From Candidatus Pelagibacter sp. (GTDB lineage: Bacteria > Pseudomonadota > Alphaproteobacteria > Pelagibacterales > Pelagibacteraceae), in assembly GCA_028099475.1 (NCBI GenBank), contig JAOHHF010000006.1:1-45080 (forward strand): a stretch of DNA of 45,080 nt. Direction: 5' to 3'. The notes under the pieces are model-generated. The model was not told where the DNA came from, searched no databases, and was given only the letters and a program-made list of their open reading frames with translations. Of this stretch, positions 16,910 through 25,586 are shown one piece after another (positions within the stretch are counted from its first letter, which is position 1; every line of letters starts with the position of its first letter). A program made the translations under genes and the position numbers.

Positions 16910-17870
16910 TGTTTATTATTTTAATCTGATTAAAAACCTTATACAAAAACTTACCCAAAGCTTTCATATTTTTATCTTGTAATTTAGTGATCACTTTAAA
17001 TTGTTTAGTTTTCGTACCCATAGCAAAGGTATAAAGTTTTTTTTCACTAATATTTAAAAATTTGTTTTCAATTAAAAATTGTAATTTTCTAACAACCGTA
17101 GCCCTTGGAATTCCCGTAATATCAGCTATAGAAAATGCGTTAATACCAATGTGATTAGATTTTTGAATTGCTTTAAAATATTTTTGTCTATCTAAATTCT
17201 TGTCTTTAAAACCTTTATTTTGAACAGTATTAATCATCACAATTAATCCCACACATATTGTTTCTAAATCCTGAGTTTTAGTATCTGTTTTCCAACGGTT
17301 AGAAAACATGAATAAAAATTTGTAAAATTGATACCAACAAAAAGAAAAATTTTCTTTAATTAAATTTGAAATTTGATCTGTGTTTAAAGGTTCTTCAATT
17401 ATTTTTTTATCTTTTAAAATTTCACTAAAAGTAGAAACCAAACTACTAAAATCTTTTAAAGTTATATTAGCTTTTGCTTGAATAAAACCAGGTCTTTCAA
17501 CAAAGATCTTTTTTCCTGCTTTTTTAATAATACCTTTTTCTTCTAATTCAGATATTTTTCTTCTTACATTTTCCTTAGGTATAAGAAGGTCTCTTGCAAT
17601 ATCTGAAATATTAATCTTAGGAATTTCTAGTGTTTTATCTTTATAAAACGTATCATAATCAACCATTAGTCCATTTTTTCTATAGTAAATAAAGTCTTTA
17701 TTAATCAGATAAATTAAAATTATATACTTATCGATACCTTTAAAATTTTTATAAGCATTAATAAACCAATGAGTTACCAACGAATAATATGAGGGTGCTA
17801 ACTGACTAAAATTTTCATTAATAATTTTGAAGATTTGTTCTTCATTAGTTTTATTTGTAATTTTAATCAT
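16902..17870 (-). CDS. Transcriptional regulator with two winged-helix domains
   Basis: This 322-residue protein has two helix-turn-helix segments. One is at about 95-140 (ISDIARDLLIPKENVRRKIS, then a wing GKKIFVERP); the other is at about 258-300 (SIADITGIPRATVVRKLQFL, then wing KKLYTFAMG). I place the start at ATG 17870. A GTG in the same frame at 17906 would lie inside the operator-like element, which makes it unlikely. A TATAAG box lies 16-21 bases before the ATG, with the element over the -35 position, suggesting self-regulation. No ligand-binding domain is recognised in the middle (about 145-255, aromatic-rich). The family is not known to me. Confidence 0.75.
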   Translation of the reverse strand: MIKITNKTNEEQIFKIINENFSQLAPSYYSLVTHWFINAYKNFKGIDKYIILIYLINKDFIYYRKNGLMVDYDTFYKDKTLEIPKINISDIARDLLIPKENVRRKISELEEKGIIKKAGKKIFVERPGFIQAKANITLKDFSSLVSTFSEILKDKKIIEEPLNTDQISNLIKENFSFCWYQFYKFLFMFSNRWKTDTKTQDLETICVGLIVMINTVQNKGFKDKNLDRQKYFKAIQKSNHIGINAFSIADITGIPRATVVRKLQFLIENKFLNISEKKLYTFAMGTKTKQFKVITKLQDKNMKALGKFLYKVFNQIKIINTN

Positions 17871-17896
17871 GATTTCTATTAAAATCTTATAAGTTG

Positions 17897-17925
17897 TTTT
17901 TTCCACCCATTTTGGTCAGTTGTCA
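17897..17925 (-). promoter_or_regulatory. Operator-like element before regulator gene
   Basis: On the minus strand this reads GACAACTGACCAAAATGGGT followed by GGAAAAAA. It matches the first site before the transporter over about 20 bases. It overlaps the presumed -35 region of the regulator's own promoter. This suggests autoregulation together with the convergent transporter gene. Confidence 0.55.
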
Positions 17926-18030
17926 ACATGACATGTTAGAAAGCTCTAAAATGATATTATAGCTAACAAATTTAATTCGATTTGGGCACCAACACGGTTG
18001 TATTTACCCTAATTTAATTAATCTGCTAAA

Positions 18031-20178
18031 GTGAAAAAAATTATCAAAACATCATTTTTTGTATTTAGCTTTTTAGCATTATTTTATTCTAATGCTTTTG
18101 CTTTTATAGAGTTTAAACAATCAAAAGATATTTCCTCAGACGCTGATGGCTTAAGACAAATAAACTTTAAACCAGATGGAACAATTATGTATGTAACAAA
18201 TCGTGAAAAGGATACCACCTCTACAACTGATAGTGTAATTCAGTATTCTTTAAGCACTCCATTTGATATTAACACTGCTACTAAAACCTCTTCAACACCT
18301 TTAACTAACATAGACAAACCTCATGCAATAAAATTCAAACCAGATGGGAAAGTGATGTATGTTATAGATAATGCTGAGTTGTCAGTTAGACAATACAATT
18401 TAACTACGGCTTGGGATACTTCTACATTACAATATGATGATGATTTTAATGTATCAGATGAAAATCAATTAAGATCTTTAGCTTTTAAAACTGATGGAAC
18501 CAAAATGTATGTCACTGGTAATCAAACAGAGGTAATACAACAATTTACATTGTCCACCCCATGGGATGTAAAGACTGCAACAAAAGACTCAACTCAATCT
18601 TCAGCTTTAACTAGTAAAGAAAGTAATCCAAGAAGTATTCAATTTCATTCAAGTGGAACTATATTTTATATAGGTGGAAATGGCTCAGACTCAATTCATA
18701 AATATACATTAACTACCCCATGGGATGTGAGCACTTTGGAGTTTTCTCAGTCATATTCATTTAGTGACCAAGTTTCATCTTCAGGAAATTCAATCATGGC
18801 TGGATTTATTTTTTCAGCAAATTTTACAAAATTATATATTACACAAGATACAGATAGCAGACAGTCTCAGACAGGCACCAACACAATTTTTGAATATAGT
18901 GTAGCTTGCGCTGGTACAATTACTTGTGCTGATGCATCAGCTAATGATGATGTTAAAGCAATCATTGAAGCTAATGTTGAATTATCAAAACGTATAATTA
19001 AAAATAATACTCTTCCAATCTTTCATCGAATTGAGTGGTTAAGAAGACATAAAAATAAAGACAATTTATCTAATCTTAATGCAGAAATTGATTTTACAAA
19101 TGAAAAAATATCAAAATTAGTTAGTGCTCTTAAAAATTCAAAAAAAGAAATTGATAGAAGTTATGATAGTGAGGATTGGTTTAAATGGAGTGAAGGTAGA
19201 ATTAGCTTAGGTAAAAATAAATCTATAAATTCATCATCAAGAGACTTTCACAGTTATGGTATCTCAGTTGGTGCAGATAAAATTAAAGATGATGATAGAG
19301 ATGCTATGCATGGATACGTTTTTCAGTATGCAAACGATAATGTTGATATTGGAAGTAGTGGAACAAAATTAGAGACAGATGCATATAGTTTTGCCCTATA
19401 TGATACCAAACTTAGAGATGATCATTTTTTTACAGATGCATTAATTGGAATTAGTTTGCTAGATATAGATCAAAAAAGGGTTATTTATGGCAATACTTTA
19501 GAGGGAAACCGAGAAGGTCAACAGATCTATGGATCATTTAATTTTGGAAAAAGAATAGTTGATGAAGATTTAAATCTCAATCCAGGGCTTAAATTAGATT
19601 TAGGGTATACAAAACTAAAAGCATTTAGAGAAAGAACTATTGCTGGAGATAGTTTAGCTGATGCACTACTTTATAAAGAGCAAAATATTAAATCAGCATT
19701 AATAACACTTGGTGTCCTTTTAGATAAAACAGATACAGATAAAGAAGAAGATGAAATTATTAATCACCATGGTCGATTAGAATATATTGCAGATCTAAGC
19801 CCATCATCAGATGCAGAATTTTATTATCTTAATAGTCAAAGTACAGTTTACAATTATAATGTAGAAAATAAATCAAAGCATAATCTTAGAATTGGTTATG
19901 GTTTTGATGTCACTTCCATAACAGGATGGTCATTCGTTGGAAATTTTGAGAGATTTCAATCTAACGGCAAAGGTCATAGTAATGAAATTTATTTATCTGT
20001 AGGGTATGTGCCAATTGATGAAATGAAATTTGTATTTGATCTGAATAATTTTGAAAATACTAGTTTCTCATATACAAATAACATAAATGGATTTGATTTA
20101 AAGATGAGCTCTAATTATAATTTTATAAGTGATGTACCTGACTATGGTGCAAATATAGAAATTTCAAATAAATTTTAA
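18031..20178 (+). CDS. Secreted beta-propeller protein with C-terminal outer-membrane barrel (autotransporter-like), member 1
   Basis: This 715-residue protein has a signal peptide (1-24, ending SNAFA) and a YVTN/lactonase-like beta-propeller (about 28-295). The propeller shows repeated PDG-x-x-MYV strands (PDGTIMYVTN, PDGKVMYVID, TDGTKMYVTG) followed by STPWDV-type motifs. After a Cys pair (VACAGTITC) comes a family-conserved helical linker (about 305-370, FHRIEWLRRHKNKDNLS), then a beta-barrel (about 385-715) ending in Phe, as outer-membrane proteins do. The layout is that of an autotransporter, where the barrel anchors or exports the propeller. The start is GTG at 18031. It is paralogous to the next three large genes, and its C-terminus (DYGANIEISNKF) nearly matches that of the minus-strand member. 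Confidence 0.82.
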   Translation: MKKIIKTSFFVFSFLALFYSNAFAFIEFKQSKDISSDADGLRQINFKPDGTIMYVTNREKDTTSTTDSVIQYSLSTPFDINTATKTSSTPLTNIDKPHAIKFKPDGKVMYVIDNAELSVRQYNLTTAWDTSTLQYDDDFNVSDENQLRSLAFKTDGTKMYVTGNQTEVIQQFTLSTPWDVKTATKDSTQSSALTSKESNPRSIQFHSSGTIFYIGGNGSDSIHKYTLTTPWDVSTLEFSQSYSFSDQVSSSGNSIMAGFIFSANFTKLYITQDTDSRQSQTGTNTIFEYSVACAGTITCADASANDDVKAIIEANVELSKRIIKNNTLPIFHRIEWLRRHKNKDNLSNLNAEIDFTNEKISKLVSALKNSKKEIDRSYDSEDWFKWSEGRISLGKNKSINSSSRDFHSYGISVGADKIKDDDRDAMHGYVFQYANDNVDIGSSGTKLETDAYSFALYDTKLRDDHFFTDALIGISLLDIDQKRVIYGNTLEGNREGQQIYGSFNFGKRIVDEDLNLNPGLKLDLGYTKLKAFRERTIAGDSLADALLYKEQNIKSALITLGVLLDKTDTDKEEDEIINHHGRLEYIADLSPSSDAEFYYLNSQSTVYNYNVENKSKHNLRIGYGFDVTSITGWSFVGNFERFQSNGKGHSNEIYLSVGYVPIDEMKFVFDLNNFENTSFSYTNNINGFDLKMSSNYNFISDVPDYGANIEISNKF

Positions 20179-20186
20179 TTTAATAA

Positions 20187-20531
20187 TTATTCTATAACTT
20201 CAATTTCATTAATAATGCTTACAATTTTTCCACCTTTAAGGACGGCGTTCACTCTTGCGCATTCATAGTATGCAGAGGAGCTCTCTTCTGCTGTTTGTCT
20301 CATTTCTAAACACCTAGATTTATTCTTAGTTAATAAATGTTCATTTAATTCTGGTGGGTCGCCCAAGTACATCATGAGACCAATTACTTCACCTTCTTTT
20401 TCAAAATCTGCTTTTTCTTCTATAGCTGCAACCCTGTCATCAACACCTATTTCAAAATTTTGAAATGCAACAAAGCCTTTATAAAAAATAAAAGCTAAAG
20501 CTAAGTAGAAAACTATTTTTAGTTTGCTCAT
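20187..20531 (-). CDS. Small membrane-anchored protein of unknown function
   Basis: This 114-residue protein has one N-terminal hydrophobic segment (about 5-25) that acts as a signal or anchor, and a mostly acidic remainder with two cysteines (KSRCLEMR, YYECARV). The second half (ALKGGKIVSIINEIEV-like end) is predicted to be beta-rich. Its ATG overlaps the stop of the upstream barrel protein gene by one base (TAATG), so the two are translated together. It may be a periplasmic accessory to that protein; no family is recognised. Confidence 0.7.
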   Translation of the reverse strand: MSKLKIVFYLALAFIFYKGFVAFQNFEIGVDDRVAAIEEKADFEKEGEVIGLMMYLGDPPELNEHLLTKNKSRCLEMRQTAEESSSAYYECARVNAVLKGGKIVSIINEIEVIE

Positions 20532-22933
20532 TAAAATTTACCTGAAATTTCTATATTTGCACCATAGTCAGGACTTCTAGTAAATAAATTCATATTAGAG
20601 TTTAATTTGAGATTAAAATTGTTGATGTCTTTTACGTAGCTTAAATTAGCAGAATTATTTGATAAAGGATCAAAATCAAAAGCAAACTGTGTATCTTCTT
20701 CCTTTGATTTACTAATTTTAATTATAAAATTCTCATTTTTAAAAGTTCGATTTGTTCCTACATGAACACAACTTCCACAATCATCATTTATACTAATCAT
20801 CTTTTGATAATCTACAAGTATAGTGAAGCCATTTTTAGCTATACGCTCAAAACCAATATTGGTTTTTAATTTTTTATTATAATATTTAGTAATCGTTTCT
20901 TTATTTACACTAGTTGAACCTACATTTTGATATTTATACGTAATATCATCACTTAGATCATAAATAATTTCAATCCCTCCCATAGGTTGGAAAGACGTTC
21001 CCTCTTCCTCATTCTCATATTTTTCCATTTCAAATAAAAGACCACCAGCAAATTCACCACTTACAAATGTATCTTCGTGATAACGAATATCATCAGCTGG
21101 CCGATCCATGGCTTGACTTATAAAATCTGTAAATTCAGATAATTGTGTCACTCCATAAGTAAATTTTCCTGTAGGAGTGATATTAAACTTACCGTATGCA
21201 TTTTTAGTTCTGTAATTAATGGATGCAAATGCTTGTTTTCCATTTCGATTACCTGATGTCGTCCCTGAGTACTTATTATCAAATCTTAAGGCGCTTAGAC
21301 CTAAAACTGCATTTATATACTGGTTGTTGATTGTCGGAACAATACCATAAATATTCAATGTCAAAGACTGAAGATCGACATTTTGAACAGAACGTCTAAT
21401 ATTTGATGCACTATCCGAATACCTTACTGCCAAGCCAAAAAACTTATTATCTCCAATTTTTCTATCTGAACCAATTGTTATACCTTTTGTTTTAATGCCT
21501 TTTGCTTTATCTAAAAGTGTTTCCTCAAAATCTCCTATTGATACATCCACTATACTCCATGATGACCATTTAGATTTCTTTTTTTCTTCTTTATTTAAAG
21601 TATTGCTTACAAGTGATGCTAAATTATTTTTTAATGAGGGTTCAAACTTACTTACTAAAGATTTTAATAAAGGATTAGGGTAGTTTATATTAATATTGTG
21701 ACTAGATAAATTCTCATTCTTTCTATTTCTTTTTATCCATTCAAATCTTTTAAAAATAGTTGAAACATTTAAACTAATATTTTGATTAGCTAATTCAACT
21801 TGAGAAACAACAGAGGCACTTGCATCAGATACACAGACAGCTAAACCATAAGGACACTCTAAATCAAATTGATTGATCATGTCCACACCAGTACCACTTT
21901 TTATTTCTACTACAAATAATTTCATTCCATCACTTGAAAACCCCATCCCTCTTGGTTGACCATCCAAATCACCTGAAGCCCTGTTTAGAAAAACATCATT
22001 CATATCCCATCTACCGACTTTTACTGCTGTTGAAACATCATAATTTTTCCCTAAGCTAAATTGATAAACAAAATTATTATTTGCTGTATTTGTATTTGCC
22101 ATCAAAATAAACATGGCACTACCATCAGGGTTAAATTCAATATCAACACCGTTGTCATGGCTGGCTGCACTAACAATTATACCCTTATCAGCCAAATCTA
22201 CTTGGTGAATTTGAGTTGGTGAAGAAATATCAAAAGGCGCAGATAAAGAATGAGTTGTTACAGTTGGAGCATCAGTATCACTGGTTAATGTAAAAAGTTT
22301 TGTTCCGTCTCTACTAAAATGCATACTGTCAATTGTATTGCCAAATTGGACTCGAGTTTCGTATGCCATTGTACTTATATCATATGGAGTACTTAAATTA
22401 AATTTACCTATGTCTCCAACAGTATCCAAAACAAAAAATGTTCTACCCCCATTCCCAATATGAAGACCTTCTATAATGTTTGATGATCCTGTTATTTGAC
22501 CACCTGATATCGCACCTGGACTCGCACCTTCTATATCATTACAAGTCGCGTTTGCATCATTCCTAATTTTTTCTGTCAAGATTTCATTGGGAGTTCCAAG
22601 TCTGTTCATACTTAATTGGTTGTTGTCTATGCTATTGGAGCCATCACCAGCTCTATTGGCTGTAAATACTTGCAGACCATCATTACTAAGCACAACATCG
22701 TAAGGATCCTGCGTTCTATCTTGATCAAGTGATACCCCATTAGTTGTTGCTGTACAATTTCCTGGTCCACCATTGTTATTACCTCCTGGAATTAAAGCAC
22801 CTTTCCATGTTACTGATAAAGGAGCAGCAAGGGCTAGTGATGAAAAAAATAAACTAAATAAAACTAAAAATACTTTAGGTTTAAGAGAATTTTTTATAAT
22901 TAATTTTTTAGTTTTTTTTATAAAATTAAGCAT
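20531..22933 (-). CDS. Secreted beta-propeller protein with C-terminal outer-membrane barrel, member 2
   Basis: At 800 residues this is the largest of the four-member family. A long positively charged leader and signal peptide (1-36, SSLALA) precede a beta-propeller (about 40-370) with strands such as RDGTKLFTLTSD, PDGSAMFILMA and SDGMKLFVVEI. The Cys-flanked junction (LECPYGLAVC) and conserved linker (FKRFEWIKRNRKNENLS) follow, then a barrel (about 450-800) ending DYGANIEISGKF. It is divergent from member 3 across a 291-base gap. The GNRNGKQAFASINY strand is shared with the other members (GNREGQQIYGSFNF, ERNGKQIYGTIKL, GNRGVKQYFTSIKF), which ties the barrels together as one family. Confidence 0.82.
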   Translation of the reverse strand: MLNFIKKTKKLIIKNSLKPKVFLVLFSLFFSSLALAAPLSVTWKGALIPGGNNNGGPGNCTATTNGVSLDQDRTQDPYDVVLSNDGLQVFTANRAGDGSNSIDNNQLSMNRLGTPNEILTEKIRNDANATCNDIEGASPGAISGGQITGSSNIIEGLHIGNGGRTFFVLDTVGDIGKFNLSTPYDISTMAYETRVQFGNTIDSMHFSRDGTKLFTLTSDTDAPTVTTHSLSAPFDISSPTQIHQVDLADKGIIVSAASHDNGVDIEFNPDGSAMFILMANTNTANNNFVYQFSLGKNYDVSTAVKVGRWDMNDVFLNRASGDLDGQPRGMGFSSDGMKLFVVEIKSGTGVDMINQFDLECPYGLAVCVSDASASVVSQVELANQNISLNVSTIFKRFEWIKRNRKNENLSSHNININYPNPLLKSLVSKFEPSLKNNLASLVSNTLNKEEKKKSKWSSWSIVDVSIGDFEETLLDKAKGIKTKGITIGSDRKIGDNKFFGLAVRYSDSASNIRRSVQNVDLQSLTLNIYGIVPTINNQYINAVLGLSALRFDNKYSGTTSGNRNGKQAFASINYRTKNAYGKFNITPTGKFTYGVTQLSEFTDFISQAMDRPADDIRYHEDTFVSGEFAGGLLFEMEKYENEEEGTSFQPMGGIEIIYDLSDDITYKYQNVGSTSVNKETITKYYNKKLKTNIGFERIAKNGFTILVDYQKMISINDDCGSCVHVGTNRTFKNENFIIKISKSKEEDTQFAFDFDPLSNNSANLSYVKDINNFNLKLNSNMNLFTRSPDYGANIEISGKF

Positions 22934-23224
22934 CTTGATTTATTAAAATTTGTATAATTTGAATTTATAATGAAGATTATTTTATTCTCGATAAAACGCA
23001 CTCAATATCAGAATTTCTGCCCGGTTTGAGCACTTAAATGAACTGAAAAACCATTAAATTAAATTTTATGTAGTATTTTTCATTATGGTATTTTTCTTAA
23101 AATTATCTGTAGGTTTATTTGTGTTATCATTTTTTTTTGATGCAAGCACAAGCTGGAATAGTTGAAGTGGTAAATAAACCATTTAAAGACCTGAGTATTA
23201 AATTGTTAGCAGCATTTTAATCTT
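22934..23224. promoter_or_regulatory. Divergent intergenic region with shared element and promoter-like duplication
   Basis: This 291-base gap separates two divergent barrel genes. It carries GCCCGGTTTGAGCAC at 23019-23033. The next 70 bases align well with the region before the lectin-like member at 25521-25600 (same GCCCGGTTTGAGCACT, similar AT-rich spacer, then CATTATGGTATTTTT against CACTATGGGATTTTT). So the promoter and even the start codon region appear duplicated between the two genes. Between this point and member 3 lies a broken small reading frame (23085-23220). Confidence 0.5.
23085..23220 (+). pseudogene. Possible 44-residue secreted peptide gene interrupted at a 9-T tract
   Basis: The frame from ATG 23085 gives MVFFLKLSVGLFVLSFFF and then runs out of frame at nine consecutive T (23130-23138), stopping at 23165. 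With one T fewer, it would read on through MQAQAGIVEVVNKPFKDLSI to the TAA at 23218-23220. That would make a peptide of about 44 residues with a good signal peptide ending AQA. The start region aligns with that of the lectin-like member (MGFFLRKL). It may be a decayed gene, a slippage-controlled gene or a base-count error. A shorter in-frame alternative starts at 23140. Confidence 0.4.
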
Positions 23225-25459
23225 ATGAAATTTATAAAAAACTTTATTTTAATTTTATTATTTATATTTCCCATCTCTAATTCATTTGGAGCTATGGTAA
23301 CTAGTGTACAAAACGAAACATTCGACGATTTAGGGCGTGAAATAAATGGTATTCATTTTAATAAAGATGGAACAAAAGTGTTCGCAAGTTATAGCTTTCA
23401 ACCCTCACTTTCTCCAAATGATCACCATTTTATAAACGAATATAACCTATCTACACCATATGATATCTCTACAAGAACTTACGCAGGTCATAATGAAAGA
23501 TGTGAAACAGGTAGTGGTAGCGATGGTACAGAAACTCAATTTATACATGACTTAGAATTTAGTAGTGATGGTATGAAACTATTCACAACAACAAGAGGGA
23601 ATGATGGTGACATCGTATATAGATTTGATTTGACTTCGGCGTATGATATTTCCACATGCACATATGTTTCAGAAACTATAGATCTTGACTCTGATGATGA
23701 CTTGCAAAATGGAAGTAGTGCTGCCGGGACTAGAACTGATCCAGATGATAATCGTCTTCAAGGTATGGAAATTAATGAAGATGGAACAAAGTTATTTTTA
23801 GTTTATCATGGTGCAAATTCAGAAAAACCTAGACTGTTAGAGTATCAACTTTCAACACCATATGACTTAGCAACAATATCACTTGTCACTACTGCTGGAA
23901 TTGCATTAGACGGCCAAGGTGTAAGTAATCCAAACTCAATGAGATTTAGTGCAAATGGAAAAAGAATTTTTGTTGTTAGTCATACAAATGGATCACAAGC
24001 TGTTACTCAAATTTCTTTAAATGTAGCTTATGACACATCTTCATTTAATATAGATGGTAGTGTTTCTTTGATACCTTTTCTACGAGCAAGTGGCACAGAT
24101 GAACCAAGAGGTATCGCTTTCAGCTCAAGTGGTTTAAAGATGTATATAAGTGATGACACCGAACAAGAGATTTATGAATTTGATTTAGTTTGTCCTTTTA
24201 ACATTATTGAAGGAAATTGTCCTCCAGTTACAGAAAATAGTGTCAGAACTGGAATAGCTATTGCACAAATAGAAGTTGCAACAAGAACTATAGAGCACTC
24301 AACGGACACTGCTTTAAATAGATTAAAGTGGATTAGAAGAAATAAGGACAATCAAAATTTAACTAATCTTAATTTAGATTTTAATTTTACTAACCAAATG
24401 CTTACTTCTTTAACTAAAGCGTTAAAAACTTCTGCTGTTAAGAAGAACAAACAAGATAAAGAACAAGACGTATTTTATTGGAGTGAAGGAAGTATTGCTG
24501 TTGGAAGAGTAGGAGATACAAATGTTTCTTCATTTAAAAAAGTTAAAACTGATGCGGTTACAGTTGGAGCAGATAAATTTACTAATAATGGTGGAATAAG
24601 AGGACTAGCTTTTAGATTTGGTAAAAATGATATTGATGTTGGTACAGCTGGAAGCAATTTAGATACAGATACTTATAACTTGACGCATTATACGTCATCT
24701 CCAATTGAAGATGATACAAAATTTTTAGACACAATTATTGGAGTAGGTGTCCTTAATTCAGATATTTTATCAGTGCTCGATGGTGAACGTGTAACAGCTG
24801 AAAGAAATGGTAAACAAATATATGGAACAATTAAATTAAAAGATGAGATCAAGAAAAATAATTTAATCCTCATTCCTTCAGCACAAATAGATCTTGGTTA
24901 CACTTTATTAAATGATTATCAGGAAAGTGGCTCTTCTGCCATGAAATATGAAAAGCAAAGTATACAATCAAGGAATGCAAGGCTTTCAATTGCAGCTGTT
25001 GATGAATTAGAAAATAATAAATATAAAATTCGAAAGCATGGAAAATTAGAATACAAAGCAAATTTACATCGCTCTTCTAATATAAAATATTCTTATGTCT
25101 CTGATGCAACAAGTGGTGAATTTGATACCAAATTAAATTCAGGTGCTTTACATAATTTAAATGGTGAAGTTGGTATAGATATAATTTTACCTGATAGTTT
25201 TAGTATCTTTTTAATCTATGAAAGAAATCAAGCATTAGGAGTGGGGCATACCGATAAAATACATCTAGCGATAGGATACTTACCTAATAAAAAAACCAAT
25301 TATGCCTTTAAGTTAGAAGGCTCAGAAAATATTGGGTCTGTTTACAAGATAAGTAAAAATATCAATGATTTTGAAATTGATCTTAATTTAAATAATCAAG
25401 ATGTTTTAAAACCAAATATAATTGATGAAGCAATGATTAGTTTAAAGAAAATCTTTTAG
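23225..25459 (+). CDS. Secreted beta-propeller protein with C-terminal outer-membrane barrel, member 3
   Basis: This 744-residue protein has a signal peptide (1-22, PISNSFG) and a beta-propeller (about 25-330) with strands KDGTKVFASYS, SDGMKLFTTTR, EDGTKLFLVYH, ANGKRIFVVSH and SSGLKMYISDD, each followed by a LSTPYD-type turn. The Cys junction (LVCPFNIIEGNC) and linker (LNRLKWIRRNKDNQNLTNLN) follow, with a barrel at about 415-744 ending in KKIF. The barrel start motif FYWSEGSIAVGR parallels FKWSEGRISLGK of member 1. Propellers of this class bind or hydrolyse ligands in some families, but no catalytic residues can be named here. It lies four bases after the broken small frame. Confidence 0.82.
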   Translation: MKFIKNFILILLFIFPISNSFGAMVTSVQNETFDDLGREINGIHFNKDGTKVFASYSFQPSLSPNDHHFINEYNLSTPYDISTRTYAGHNERCETGSGSDGTETQFIHDLEFSSDGMKLFTTTRGNDGDIVYRFDLTSAYDISTCTYVSETIDLDSDDDLQNGSSAAGTRTDPDDNRLQGMEINEDGTKLFLVYHGANSEKPRLLEYQLSTPYDLATISLVTTAGIALDGQGVSNPNSMRFSANGKRIFVVSHTNGSQAVTQISLNVAYDTSSFNIDGSVSLIPFLRASGTDEPRGIAFSSSGLKMYISDDTEQEIYEFDLVCPFNIIEGNCPPVTENSVRTGIAIAQIEVATRTIEHSTDTALNRLKWIRRNKDNQNLTNLNLDFNFTNQMLTSLTKALKTSAVKKNKQDKEQDVFYWSEGSIAVGRVGDTNVSSFKKVKTDAVTVGADKFTNNGGIRGLAFRFGKNDIDVGTAGSNLDTDTYNLTHYTSSPIEDDTKFLDTIIGVGVLNSDILSVLDGERVTAERNGKQIYGTIKLKDEIKKNNLILIPSAQIDLGYTLLNDYQESGSSAMKYEKQSIQSRNARLSIAAVDELENNKYKIRKHGKLEYKANLHRSSNIKYSYVSDATSGEFDTKLNSGALHNLNGEVGIDIILPDSFSIFLIYERNQALGVGHTDKIHLAIGYLPNKKTNYAFKLEGSENIGSVYKISKNINDFEIDLNLNNQDVLKPNIIDEAMISLKKIF

Positions 25460-25520
25460 TTTATATTTTTAATAAATTCTAAAAGCTTAATAAAATCATT
25501 ATAAAATTTACTAAATTAAC

Positions 25521-25534
25521 GCCCGGTTTGAGCA
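25521..25534 (+). promoter_or_regulatory. Shared element before lectin-like member
   Basis: The sequence is GCCCGGTTTGAGCA (minus strand TGCTCAAACCGGGC), identical over 14 bases to the element at 23019-23032. It lies 52 bases before the start codon, the same distance as before the broken small frame at 23085. An AT-rich spacer with a possible TATAGG at 25569-25574 follows. Confidence 0.5.
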
Positions 25535-25586
25535 CTAACAAAGATAGGTTAGTCAATAAAATAAAATTTATAGGCTATTTTCCACT

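Noticed and set aside
17871..17906. GTG start that would lengthen the regulator by 12 residues
   Set aside because: It sits inside the operator-like element and has no ribosome site; the ATG at 17870 has a promoter at the right distance.
17987..17997. A tRNA fragment (CACCAACACGG, as in the tRNA-Val 3' part)
   Set aside because: Only about ten bases match and no stem partner is present, so chance is more likely.
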